29,952 bases of DNA. It comes from an uncultured Oscillospiraceae bacterium (lineage in GTDB: Bacteria; Bacillota_A; Clostridia; Oscillospirales; Oscillospiraceae). Below are positions 17,081 through 24,839 of this stretch, piece by piece. Made by a program: the position numbers and the translations under genes. Position 1 is the stretch's first letter. Each line of letters starts with the position of its first letter. A model generated the notes under the pieces. The model worked only from the letters and a program-made list of their open reading frames with translations, ran no database searches and was not told the origin of the DNA. The DNA lies in assembly GCA_910579155.1 (NCBI GenBank), contig CAJTTS010000039.1, forward strand, positions 1 through 29,952, written 5' to 3'.

Positions 17081-17986
17081 ATGGCTAAAATGAGAACTCC
17101 GGCGATGGAAAAGTATGATCGAAAAAGAGCCCGCCGCAAAGGGAAAAAAGCCAATCCCAAATTTGATGCCTGGAGGCGTTTTACTCGGAACCGTACCGCA
17201 ATCGTGGGCTTGTGTATTTTAGTGGTTATGATGATTTTTGTTATAGGTGCAGACTGGATCGCTCCCTATAACTACACCTCTTACGATGCTACATCCGCAT
17301 ATCAAACCCCATCCATAGCCCACCCCTTCGGTACGGACAATTTTGGCCGGGACTTACTAAGCCGCTGTATTGTAGGAACACGCTACTCTTTGTTCATTTC
17401 ACTTCTGTGCGTAATTGCGGCGTTTTTCTCTGGCGGTGTTCTTGGTATTGTTGCCGGATACTTTGGCGGAAAAGTAGACGAAATCATTATGCGTTTAATG
17501 GACGTTCTGCAGGCCATTCCCTCCATTCTGCTTGCCATTTGCATTACTTCTGCCCTGGGCAACGGTGTTGTCCCCCTGGTCATTGCTATTATGATCTCAT
17601 CTATGCCACGCATGAGTCGAAATTGCCGTGCAGCTATACTCAACGTCAAAAATGCTGAGTATGTTGAGTCCTCGCGAGCTATCGGCGTAAGTGAAAGCGG
17701 TATTATTATTCGCCACATGATTCCCAATGCTGTAGGTGTTATGGTAATCTACATCGTTGGAATGATGAGCGCCTCCATCAATGTCATTGCCTCTTTGAGC
17801 TATATGGGATGTGGCTTGACACCTCCCACACCAGAGTGGGGGTTGGTCCTCAGTGACGGAAAGAGTTTCTTTACTGCGTTCCCTCATATGGTTCTCTTTC
17901 CTGCTTTGATGATACTTTTAACAATTCTGGCCTTTAACATGCTTGGCGATGGTCTGCGTGACGCGCTTGACCCCCGGCTGAAGTAA
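17081..17986 (+). CDS. ABC transporter permease, DppC/OppC type
   Basis: The 301-residue permease has a basic N-terminal tail (about 30 residues) and the OppC N-terminal domain (RRFTRNRTAIVGL). HPFGTDNFGRDLLSR near residue 87 is a hallmark of this family, and the EAA loop is YVESSRAIGVSESGIIIRHMIPN split around residue 205. About six membrane helices and normal length. GAAGGAGG lies 8 nt before the ATG at 17081; a longer upstream reading would overlap the preceding permease. It pairs with the DppB-like protein and is followed 13 bp later by the first ATPase gene. Confidence 0.94.
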   Translation: MAKMRTPAMEKYDRKRARRKGKKANPKFDAWRRFTRNRTAIVGLCILVVMMIFVIGADWIAPYNYTSYDATSAYQTPSIAHPFGTDNFGRDLLSRCIVGTRYSLFISLLCVIAAFFSGGVLGIVAGYFGGKVDEIIMRLMDVLQAIPSILLAICITSALGNGVVPLVIAIMISSMPRMSRNCRAAILNVKNAEYVESSRAIGVSESGIIIRHMIPNAVGVMVIYIVGMMSASINVIASLSYMGCGLTPPTPEWGLVLSDGKSFFTAFPHMVLFPALMILLTILAFNMLGDGLRDALDPRLK

Positions 17987-17999
17987 GGAGGAAAGATGA

Positions 18000-18986
18000 A
18001 TGTCAGATAAGAAAAACACTCCCGTCGTTTCAGTCAAAGACTTGGTCGTCCATTATGAAACGGACGATGGGATCGTCGAGGCAGTCAATAATGTCTCCTT
18101 CTCCATCAACAAAGGCGAAGTCATGGGGTTAGTTGGTGAAACCGGGGCTGGAAAAACCACCATTGCACTGAGCCTGATGAAACTTTTGCCTGTTCCACCC
18201 AGCCATGTAATTCAGGGTCGCATTGAATTACATGGTGAGGATATTCAGGGAAAGAACAATCGAGATATGCAGAAAATCCGCGGCAAAGCGGTGAGCATGA
18301 TTTTTCAGGATCCCATGACGGCCTTGAATCCAGTAAAATATGTAGGCGACCAAATTGCCGAAGTGATTCAGCTCCATGACAAGTGCAGCAAAAAAGACGC
18401 AATGCTCCGTGCCTGCGATATGCTCAAAACGGTAGGCATTCATCCGGAACGGTATAAGGAGTATCCCCACCAGTTTTCAGGCGGAATGAAACAACGCATT
18501 GTAATCGCCATTGCCTTGGCCTGCCAGCCGGAATTGCTGATTGCTGATGAGCCCACCACCGCTTTGGACGTGACAATTCAGGCACAGGTCCTGGATATGA
18601 TGAAGACATTGCAGAAGCAACATGATACTGCAATGCTTATGATTACCCATGACCTGGGCATTGTGGCTGAGATGTGCGATAAATGTGCCATTATCTACGC
18701 AGGCGAAATTGTAGAGTGCGGTTCACTTGAACACATTTTTGACAATCCGCAGCATCCCTATACGATTGGTCTTATGGCCTCGATCCCCAGTCTTGACAAG
18801 GATGTGAATCGTCTCAAGCCCATTCCAGGACTAGTGGCGGATCCGTCCGACTTGCCAGAATACTGTAGTTTTTACGACCGCTGTGAGTATCATTGTGACC
18901 GCTGCCGAAATGGTGACCCCAAAATGGTCGAGGTAGAACCCAGACATATGGTCAAATGCTTCCGAATTGATAAGGAGGTAAAATAA
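18000..18986 (+). CDS. ABC transporter ATPase, DppD/OppD type
   Basis: The 328-residue nucleotide-binding protein has Walker [10 protein letters not shown] (residues 46-54), signature QFSGGMKQR (about residue 160), Walker [13 protein letters not shown] (about residues 180-191) and the switch His in MITHDLG. The C-terminal oligopeptide domain contains a Cys-rich stretch ([14 protein letters not shown]), often associated with an iron-sulfur site in DppD/OppD proteins. GGAGG lies 8 nt before the ATG. Its stop is immediately followed by the next ATPase ATG with no gap, and the ribosome site of that gene lies within its last codons. Confidence 0.95.
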   Translation: MSDKKNTPVVSVKDLVVHYETDDGIVEAVNNVSFSINKGEVMGLVGETGAGKTTIALSLMKLLPVPPSHVIQGRIELHGEDIQGKNNRDMQKIRGKAVSMIFQDPMTALNPVKYVGDQIAEVIQLHDKCSKKDAMLRACDMLKTVGIHPERYKEYPHQFSGGMKQRIVIAIALACQPELLIADEPTTALDVTIQAQVLDMMKTLQKQHDTAMLMITHDLGIVAEMCDKCAIIYAGEIVECGSLEHIFDNPQHPYTIGLMASIPSLDKDVNRLKPIPGLVADPSDLPEYCSFYDRCEYHCDRCRNGDPKMVEVEPRHMVKCFRIDKEVK

Positions 18987-19937
18987 ATGGCTATTTTAGA
19001 GGTCAAAAATCTGAAAAAGTATTTTGAAGTTCCGCAAGGGACCCTCCATGCTGTGGATAACATGACATTGTCTATCGAAAAGGGAACCACGTTGGGTGTG
19101 GTTGGTGAATCTGGCTGTGGAAAATCTACCTTTGGCCGCACAGTGATGAAACTGCTCCAGCCTACCGCAGGCCAAGTCCTATTTAATGGAGTTGATATTG
19201 GGCCCTTAAGCCACCATGCTTTCAAACCGTACCGCAATAAGATCCAGATGATTTTTCAGGATCCTTATGCCACAGTGGATCCCAGGATGTCGGTGGGCGA
19301 GTTGATTGCGGAGCCACTAGAGGTTTCGAGGCAAATCCCAGACAAAAGAGCGCGGGAGAAGCGCGTTACCGAGTTAATGGAAATGGTGGGACTGGCGGAA
19401 CGTGTCCGTAACAGCTACCCCCATGAGTTGGACGGTGGACGCCGCCAACGCATTGGAATTGCCCGGGCACTGGCTCTGGAGCCGGAGTTTATTGTATGCG
19501 ATGAGCCGGTCTCTGCATTGGATGTGTCGATTCAAGCACAGGTGCTTAATCTTCTCCAAGACCTGCAGGATCAGATGGGGCTCACATATATGTTCATTAC
19601 ACATGATATGAGTGTGGTTAAGCATATCTCTAACGATATTGCGGTGATGTACCTGGGGCAGCTTATCGAAAAATGCGAAGCCAAGGAACTGTTCCAAGAT
19701 ACACTGCACCCTTACTCCAGGGCCCTCCTTTCTGCCATCCCAGTACCTAATATTCATGTGAAGCGGGAGAAAATCCTTCTTAAGGGAGAACTGACCAGCC
19801 CTATTAACCCTAAGCATTGCTGTCGGTTTGCTATCCGCTGTCCTTATGCGACAGACGAATGCTTTGCCAAGGAACCGGAATTGAAAAAAGTCGCTCCGAA
19901 TCACTTTGTCTCATGTCATAGGGTGGGAGAGATATAA
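18987..19937 (+). CDS. ABC transporter ATPase, DppF/OppF type
   Basis: The 316-residue ATPase has Walker A GESGCGKST (about residues 38-46), Q-loop MIFQDPYATVDPRM, Walker B FIVCDEPVSALD and switch FITHDMS. The ABC signature reads ELDGGRRQR instead of LSGGQRQR. This LDGGRR form occurs in a known branch of clostridial oligopeptide ATPases, so it is a subfamily trait rather than damage. The C-terminal domain again carries a Cys-rich oligopeptide tail (CCRFAIRCPYATDEC). ATG directly follows the stop of the DppD-like gene. It ends the transport operon and is followed by a terminator-like stem. Confidence 0.95.
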   Translation: MAILEVKNLKKYFEVPQGTLHAVDNMTLSIEKGTTLGVVGESGCGKSTFGRTVMKLLQPTAGQVLFNGVDIGPLSHHAFKPYRNKIQMIFQDPYATVDPRMSVGELIAEPLEVSRQIPDKRAREKRVTELMEMVGLAERVRNSYPHELDGGRRQRIGIARALALEPEFIVCDEPVSALDVSIQAQVLNLLQDLQDQMGLTYMFITHDMSVVKHISNDIAVMYLGQLIEKCEAKELFQDTLHPYSRALLSAIPVPNIHVKREKILLKGELTSPINPKHCCRFAIRCPYATDECFAKEPELKKVAPNHFVSCHRVGEI

Positions 19938-19945
19938 CGCTTGGG

Positions 19946-19978
19946 CGGGGCGGCGTTGTTAAACGCAATGCTGCCCCG
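19946..19978 (+). terminator. Terminator candidate of the transport operon
   Basis: CGGGGCGGCGTTG (19946-19958) pairs with CAATGCTGCCCCG (19966-19978), a 13-bp stem including two G-U pairs and a 7-nt loop. It is followed by only TTT. It begins 8 bp after the DppF-like stop. The strong GC stem suggests termination, though the U tract is short. Confidence 0.6.
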
Positions 19979-20028
19979 TTTGGCGTATTCGGCGGGTAAC
20001 ACCGTAGGAGGCAGGAGATATCCGACTT

Positions 20029-20160
20029 ATGTATAAAGGCTACTTGCGGGGCTTCGAACTCGTTGGACACTATCCGAGACTGGCCTGTGTAGATGTGGCA
20101 GTAGCTGCCGCATCTGGTTGCAACTGGATGCTTGCACCAGTATGTGGTAAGGAGGACATA
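20029..20160 (+). pseudogene. Remnant of a third GH3 gene
   Basis: A short frame starting at ATG 20029, with AGGAGGCAGGAG upstream, encodes VDVAVAAASGCNWMLAPVC. This closely matches residues 126-144 of the intact GH3 copy B (VGAVEAAAVGCNWTFAPVC) and the same site of copy A (GCNWSFAPV). The match spans about 19 residues. The flanks do not align with GH3: the start is not that of either intact copy, and the frame closes at 20185 inside the next gene. Sequence both before and after this segment of a GH3 gene has evidently been deleted. The remnant overlaps the ribosome site of the beta-phosphoglucomutase-like gene, so the deletion placed that gene behind a GH3-derived leader. Confidence 0.65.
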
Positions 20161-20162
20161 CA

Positions 20163-20822
20163 ATGTTTTTTAAGAAAAAAGCTATAATTTTTGATTTGGA
20201 TGGAGTCATTTGTTTTACAGACAAATTCCATTACCAGGCGTGGAAGGCCCTGTCTGATAGGTTGGGTCTTTACTTCGACGAGAAAATTAATGATCGTCTC
20301 CGGGGCGTTAGCCGTATGGCCAGCTTGGAAATAATTTTGGAACATTCTGATAGCGTGTATACTCAAGATGAGCGAGAAGCCCTTGCTTTTGAAAAAAACA
20401 AAATCTATCGAAAATTACTTAAAAGCATGAATCCCTCTGATTTGAGCGATGAAGTGAAGCACACTCTGGTGGACTTGCGCAATCGAGGCTACAAACTGGC
20501 TATTGGCTCATCTAGTAGAAATGCCAAGTTTATTCTAAAACAAATTGGTTTATTTGATTTCTTTGATGCCATTGCAGACGGCACTGACATCACTCACTCG
20601 AAACCTGATCCTGAGGTATTTCTGGTTTCCGCAAAAAAACTTGGCATTGATCCGACGGACTGTGCAGTGGTAGAAGATGCCAAGGCTGGCATTGAGGCGG
20701 CAAAGATTGGCGGCATAACGGCACTGGCACTTTTTGGTGACGCTAAAGACTGTGGATTAGCGGATTATAATTTGACCTCCTTTAGAGACCTGCTGAATAT
20801 TTTTCCTGACTTAATAAAGTAA
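20163..20822 (+). CDS. pgmB: Beta-phosphoglucomutase-like HAD enzyme
   Basis: The 219-residue HAD subfamily IA protein has FDLDGVI with nucleophile Asp11 and acid/base Asp13. The substrate-specificity segment TDKFHYQAWKAL matches the TD-x-x-H-x-x-AW pattern of beta-phosphoglucomutases, and RGVSR, SSSRNAKFIL and KPDPEVFL complete the beta-PGM set. VVEDAKAGIEAA is motif IV. Length matches the family (about 220). Known enzymes interconvert beta-glucose 1-phosphate and glucose 6-phosphate and usually sit beside a sugar phosphorylase. Here the nearest candidates are the GH3 enzymes. GTAAGGAGG lies before the ATG. Whether it uses glucose or an N-acetylated or sulfated sugar phosphate is not readable from the sequence. 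Confidence 0.88.
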   Translation: MFFKKKAIIFDLDGVICFTDKFHYQAWKALSDRLGLYFDEKINDRLRGVSRMASLEIILEHSDSVYTQDEREALAFEKNKIYRKLLKSMNPSDLSDEVKHTLVDLRNRGYKLAIGSSSRNAKFILKQIGLFDFFDAIADGTDITHSKPDPEVFLVSAKKLGIDPTDCAVVEDAKAGIEAAKIGGITALALFGDAKDCGLADYNLTSFRDLLNIFPDLIK

Positions 20823-21211
20823 ACTGAACGTTGCAACAAGAGAATGACGGACAGTCTCGTTTACAGACTTTATCGTCCAAGGAGTGAAAGATTAGCCAGT
20901 TGCTCTACTTATTGTAGCCTTGGCACGAGATAGACGAAACCCTCGGCTGGCTACCGGGGGTTCCAACCGGGCTTATTGTAATCGATACTACTTCGGCAAT
21001 TAAAATATCGTAAAAAGCAGTGTGTGAACCCTTGAAATCTCAGCTTTTTTGAATACTACCATCATATACGATTATTTAGTTACCGGAGTAATAATTGGTT
21101 TTCTACATTGCCAACTTTTAGGATGGTGTATTTTTCGTATAACGAATAAAGGAGCAGTTTTTTAAATGTATGGCTTATTCCAGACCATAAATATACGTTG
21201 GAGGGATCATC
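20823..21211. other. 389-bp intergenic region before GH3 copy B
   Basis: No gene is supported here. A bulged stem (GGAC-AGTCT ... AGACT-TTATC-GTCC, 20849-20877) lies 26 bp after the phosphoglucomutase-like stop and may terminate it. The middle (20930-21010) has a short open frame without recognisable similarity. The right part is AT-rich and contains the palindrome at 21134-21146. A possible 28-codon leader frame (ATG at 21166, GGAG 11 nt upstream) runs across the GH3 start in another frame, ending at 21252; this is weak. Confidence 0.5.
21134..21146 (+). promoter_or_regulatory. Palindrome overlapping a possible -10 box for GH3 copy B
   Basis: TTCGT-ATA-ACGAA is an exact inverted repeat that contains TATAAC (21138-21143). 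A TTGCCA at 21108-21113 is too far from that box for standard spacing; an alternative TATTTT at 21129 is 15 bp from it. The repeat lies about 65 bp before the GH3 ATG. It may be a repressor operator over a promoter. It does not share the halves seen in the left operons, so control may be separate. Confidence 0.35.
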
Positions 21212-22936
21212 ATGGTAAATTTGAAAGCAAGACCATATTATCTAAGCGATGAGCAGGCCAAGTGGGTGGAGGATACCATCGCGGCCATGACGCCGGACGA
21301 AAAGGTGGGCCAGTTGTTCATCAACCTGACGCTGCGCCGGGACCCTGAAACAATGGATGCGCTCACCCAGAAGTACCGCATCGGCGGTGTCCGCTGGCAG
21401 GGCGGTACGCTGGAAGAGGTCTACGAGCAGAACAGAACGTTCCAGATGGACAGCAAAGTCCCTGTCCTGATTGCGGCCAACTGTGAGGCGGGTGGCAACG
21501 GTGCTGTGGGCGAAGGTACTATGGTTGCCACCGGAGCGGCCTGCGGAGCCTCTAATACGCTGGAAACGGTGCGGGATATGGCCCGCGTGGGCGCGGTTGA
21601 GGCTGCTGCGGTGGGCTGCAACTGGACCTTCGCGCCTGTGTGCGACGTGGTGTCCAATTGGCGCAATACTATCGTCAACACCAGAGGCTTCGGCGATGAT
21701 GTTGACCAGATCATCGCGTGTAGCAAGGCTTATATGGAGGAAATGCGCAGCCATGGCATTGCCTGTGCCGCGAAACACTTCCCCGGCGACGGCTCCGAGG
21801 AGCGGGACCAGCACCTGGTGATGGGGTGCAACGACCTCTCCGTTGAGGAATGGGACGCCACCTTCGGCAAGGTCTATCAGGCTTTGATTGACGCGGATCT
21901 GGAGAGTATCATGGTGGGCCATATCTGTCTGCCCTCATACAGCCGCAAATTCCGTCCCGGTATGGAGGATAAAGATATCATGCCCGCCACCATGGCGCCA
22001 GAGCTGCTCAATGACCTTCTGCGGGACCAATTGGGGTTCAATGGCCTGATCGTCACCGATGCCTCGCACATGGCCGGACTCAACGCTGCCGGTTCCCGTA
22101 AGGAGGTCGTGCCCGGCGTGATTGCCGCTGGATGTGATATGCTGCTCTTCTTCAACGATCCCGCCGAGGATATCCAGTACATGAAAGATGCTATCGCCAG
22201 CGGCATTATCTCTGAGGAACGGCTCTCTGACGCTCTCCACCGAATTCTGGGGTTGAAAGCAAAGCTGGGGCTGGATCATCTGAGCTTCCCTGAGAAGGCC
22301 GGGCTTCAGGTCGTGGGCTGCACCGAACACCATCAGGCCGCCGCCCGGGCTGCGGATGAAAGTATCACTTTGGTCAAAGACACCCAAGGACTGCTCCCCA
22401 TTGATCCTACCCAGAAAAAACGGGTTCTGCTTTACTACCTCCAGAGTGCTCCTGTCAGTCTGTTGGACGGCAGTGATCCCGGAAAGAAAATGCTGATCGA
22501 GGAATTGGAGGCCGCTGGCTTTGAGGTTGCGACTGAGCCGGATTACTATGAGCTGGAAATGGCCGGACAGAACAAAGGCAACCGGGGCAGGATGATGGCT
22601 AAACGTTCCATGGAACAGATGAAACAGGACTATGATCTATGTATGGTGGCAATCAGCATGAAGGGGTATGCCCAGTCCAACAATACCCGTGTGGCCTACT
22701 CCGTAGGTCATTCCTACGAGATTCCCTGGTATGTACATGAGCTGCCCACCGTCTGCGTCAGCCTGAACTATACAAACCATCTGATCGATGTTCCCATGAT
22801 GAAAACCTTTGTCAACGCCTACGCTCCCACCAGGGAATATCTCCATGCTTTGGTGCAAAAGCTGATTGGTCAGTCCGAGTTCAAGGGGCATTATAACGAT
22901 TTGGTTTGGTGCGGCCGCTGGGACACCCGGCTGTGA
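21212..22936 (+). CDS. GH3 beta-N-acetylhexosaminidase/phosphorylase-like enzyme (copy B)
   Basis: The 574-residue paralogue of the 12778 gene is collinear over its whole length, with motifs at the same residue numbers. KHFPGDGSEERDQH (188-201) gives the Asp199-x-His201 acid/base dyad, and IVTDASHM gives nucleophile Asp283. CEAGGNG (91-97) and GCNWTFAPV complete the barrel. Again Asp stands at the KHFPGHG position. There is no signal peptide. TTGGAGGGATC precedes the ATG by about 6 nt. Base composition is visibly richer in G and C than copy A, so the two copies probably diverged in different genomes or at very different times. The next two genes are HAD phosphatases in close file, suggesting that its product is a phosphorylated sugar. 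Substrate inferred only. Confidence 0.91.
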   Translation: MVNLKARPYYLSDEQAKWVEDTIAAMTPDEKVGQLFINLTLRRDPETMDALTQKYRIGGVRWQGGTLEEVYEQNRTFQMDSKVPVLIAANCEAGGNGAVGEGTMVATGAACGASNTLETVRDMARVGAVEAAAVGCNWTFAPVCDVVSNWRNTIVNTRGFGDDVDQIIACSKAYMEEMRSHGIACAAKHFPGDGSEERDQHLVMGCNDLSVEEWDATFGKVYQALIDADLESIMVGHICLPSYSRKFRPGMEDKDIMPATMAPELLNDLLRDQLGFNGLIVTDASHMAGLNAAGSRKEVVPGVIAAGCDMLLFFNDPAEDIQYMKDAIASGIISEERLSDALHRILGLKAKLGLDHLSFPEKAGLQVVGCTEHHQAAARAADESITLVKDTQGLLPIDPTQKKRVLLYYLQSAPVSLLDGSDPGKKMLIEELEAAGFEVATEPDYYELEMAGQNKGNRGRMMAKRSMEQMKQDYDLCMVAISMKGYAQSNNTRVAYSVGHSYEIPWYVHELPTVCVSLNYTNHLIDVPMMKTFVNAYAPTREYLHALVQKLIGQSEFKGHYNDLVWCGRWDTRL

Positions 22937-22958
22937 TCAAGGAAGGGGGGCTCTACCA

Positions 22959-23804
22959 ATGGCAGCTTCTTTGGATGGATTCATTCCAAGGCATAGCTAT
23001 TTGATCTGTTTTGACTCTGACGGCACCGTAATGGACACCATGGCCGTCAAGCACAGCCGGTGCCTGTGCCCCGCGCTGATCGAGGTGTGGGGGCTGAACG
23101 CATGGGAACAGCCCGTGGCAAAGCTCTGGCATGACGTCAATCTTTATCAGATCACCCGGGGTGTCAACCGTTTCAAGGCCCTGGCTCTTGTGTTGCGGGC
23201 CGTCAATGACCAATACACACCAATCAATGGCCTGTCCGATCTGGAGGCGTGGGTCTCCAGTGGAACTACGCTTAGTGGGGATGCGCTGGGGCCGATGGCA
23301 AGGAGCTCGGATAGCGAAATGCTGAAAAAGACATTCCGCTGGACAGAAACAGTCAATCAGAAAATAGGCTTGATCCCTTTAGCGGATAAAAAGCCGTTTC
23401 CAGGCGCGGACCAGGGGTTAAAGGCGGCGGAGGAATTTGCGGACATCGCCGTCATTTCTACCGCAAACCGTACCGCGCTTCTGGAGGAGTGGGGACAATA
23501 CGATTTACTCAACTATGCGGATGTGATCCTGGCCCAGGACAGCGGCAGCAAAGAGCACTGCATCAGCGAATTACTCAAAAAGGGCTATCATAAAAGTCAT
23601 GTCCTGATGGTCGGCGATGCCCCAGGGGATATGAATGCGGCAAAACAGAACAAGGTCTATTTTTACCCCATGCTTTGCGGTCATGAAGAAGAATGTTGGG
23701 ATGAATTGAAAAGCACCGGATACGGAAAACTTCGATCAGCGGTCTATGAGCCCTATGAGATGAGCCGGGTTGACGCATTTTTCCGAAATCTGAATGTGAA
23801 GTAA
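22959..23804 (+). CDS. HAD-superfamily hydrolase, first of a tandem pair
   Basis: The 281-residue haloacid dehalogenase-type protein has motif I DSDGTVMDTM (nucleophile Asp19, acid/base Asp21), motif II VISTAN, a conserved Lys in LLKKGYHKSHVLM, and motif IV VGDAPGD. A long cap domain follows motif I with KHSRCLCPALIEVWGL and TRGVNRFKALAL, segments shared with the next gene. It does not fit a named phosphatase subgroup that I can recognise. ATG at 22959 is chosen from GGAAGGGGGG 8 nt upstream; a longer in-frame reading would overlap the GH3 gene. It lies 22 bp after GH3 copy B. A sugar-phosphate phosphatase or mutase role is likely but unproven. Confidence 0.85.
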   Translation: MAASLDGFIPRHSYLICFDSDGTVMDTMAVKHSRCLCPALIEVWGLNAWEQPVAKLWHDVNLYQITRGVNRFKALALVLRAVNDQYTPINGLSDLEAWVSSGTTLSGDALGPMARSSDSEMLKKTFRWTETVNQKIGLIPLADKKPFPGADQGLKAAEEFADIAVISTANRTALLEEWGQYDLLNYADVILAQDSGSKEHCISELLKKGYHKSHVLMVGDAPGDMNAAKQNKVYFYPMLCGHEEECWDELKSTGYGKLRSAVYEPYEMSRVDAFFRNLNVK

Positions 23805-23825
23805 ACCGGATGGAGGCAGGTTCAA

Positions 23826-24668
23826 ATGTCTGTAACACTGGATACATACACGAAAAAGCATGATTACTTGATCTGCGTGGACAGTGATGGCTGTGCCATG
23901 GACACCATGGACATCAAGCACTTCCGCTGCTTCGGTCCCTGTATGGTGGAGGAATGGGGATTGGGTCAGTGGGCGGAACCAGTCCTGTCCCGCTGGAACG
24001 ACATCAATCTCTATACCATGACCCGTGGTATCAACCGATTCAAGGGTCTTGCTATGGCATTGCGGGAAATCAACGAGCAGTACACGCAAATCGATGGCGT
24101 GGATGAACTGGAACACTGGGTGGAGAACGCCCCGGCTCTATCTAATGACGGCATAGAAGCCGCTATCAGCAATGGAGGCGGAGATGTGCTGCGTAAGGCT
24201 TTGCGCTGGTCCAAATCGGTGAATGAGCGAATCAACACCTTGCCTTTTGATGTAAAAAAGCCCTTTGAGGGTGTACTGGAAGGATTGCGGTATGCTCATG
24301 GCGTGGCTGATATCGCCATTGTATCTTCCGCCAACATCCAGGCAGTAGAGGAGGAGTGGGCACTGTATGGCCTGCTGGATCATGTGGATATTTTGCTGAC
24401 CCAAGATATAGGCAGTAAAGCATTCTGCATTGCGGAGCTGCTGAAAAAAGGGTACGCCAATGATAACGTGCTCATGACTGGCGACGCTCCCGGCGATTTG
24501 GACGCGGCAAAATCCAACGGCGTGTTCTATTACCCTATACTGGTTCGGCACGAGGCGGAGTCCTGGACCGAATTCCGTGAAACTGCCGTGGATCGTCTTA
24601 CAAGCGGCAACTACAGCGGAATTTACCAGAATGGAAAAATCAGCGCCTTTTTGGACAATTTGAAATAG
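23826..24668 (+). CDS. HAD-superfamily hydrolase, second of a tandem pair
   Basis: The 280-residue paralogue of the preceding gene is collinear and, by eye, near half identical. Motif I is DSDGCAMDTM (Asp19 and Asp21), with Cys where Thr is usual in DxDGT. Motif II is IVSSAN, and motif IV is TGDAPGD. Shared cap segments are DIKHFRCFGPCMVEEWGL, TRGINRFKGLAMALRE and ELLKKGYANDNVLM. GGAGG lies 9 nt before the ATG, and the gap to the first copy is 21 bp. Retention of both copies in line with GH3 suggests two related phosphorylated substrates (for example differing in acetylation or sulfation) or a heteromer. No specific reaction can be assigned. Confidence 0.85.
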   Translation: MSVTLDTYTKKHDYLICVDSDGCAMDTMDIKHFRCFGPCMVEEWGLGQWAEPVLSRWNDINLYTMTRGINRFKGLAMALREINEQYTQIDGVDELEHWVENAPALSNDGIEAAISNGGGDVLRKALRWSKSVNERINTLPFDVKKPFEGVLEGLRYAHGVADIAIVSSANIQAVEEEWALYGLLDHVDILLTQDIGSKAFCIAELLKKGYANDNVLMTGDAPGDLDAAKSNGVFYYPILVRHEAESWTEFRETAVDRLTSGNYSGIYQNGKISAFLDNLK

Positions 24669-24839
24669 GGGGGCAACAGTTTGTTTCAGTTCAATTGTCC
24701 GACATTAAACAAAAACACTGACTGGCATTAGAAATGTCCCGTTTAAAACCGGGTGTGCTAAGTGTTGGGGGGAAACAACTATTTTCGAGTGTACAGAGGC
24801 CGTTCATTAGAAACAAAGAGGAAGAAAGAGAGGAACAGG

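Noticed and set aside
18987..19937. Possible inactivation of the DppF-like ATPase because the ABC signature reads LDGGRRQ
   Set aside because: All other nucleotide-binding motifs are intact, and this variant occurs in a known clostridial subfamily, so it is treated as functional.
24669..24839. Possible terminator or regulatory stem (CCCG...CGGG near 24740) before the MATE gene
   Set aside because: Only four pairs hold, with a mismatch-rich loop, which is too weak to report as a feature.
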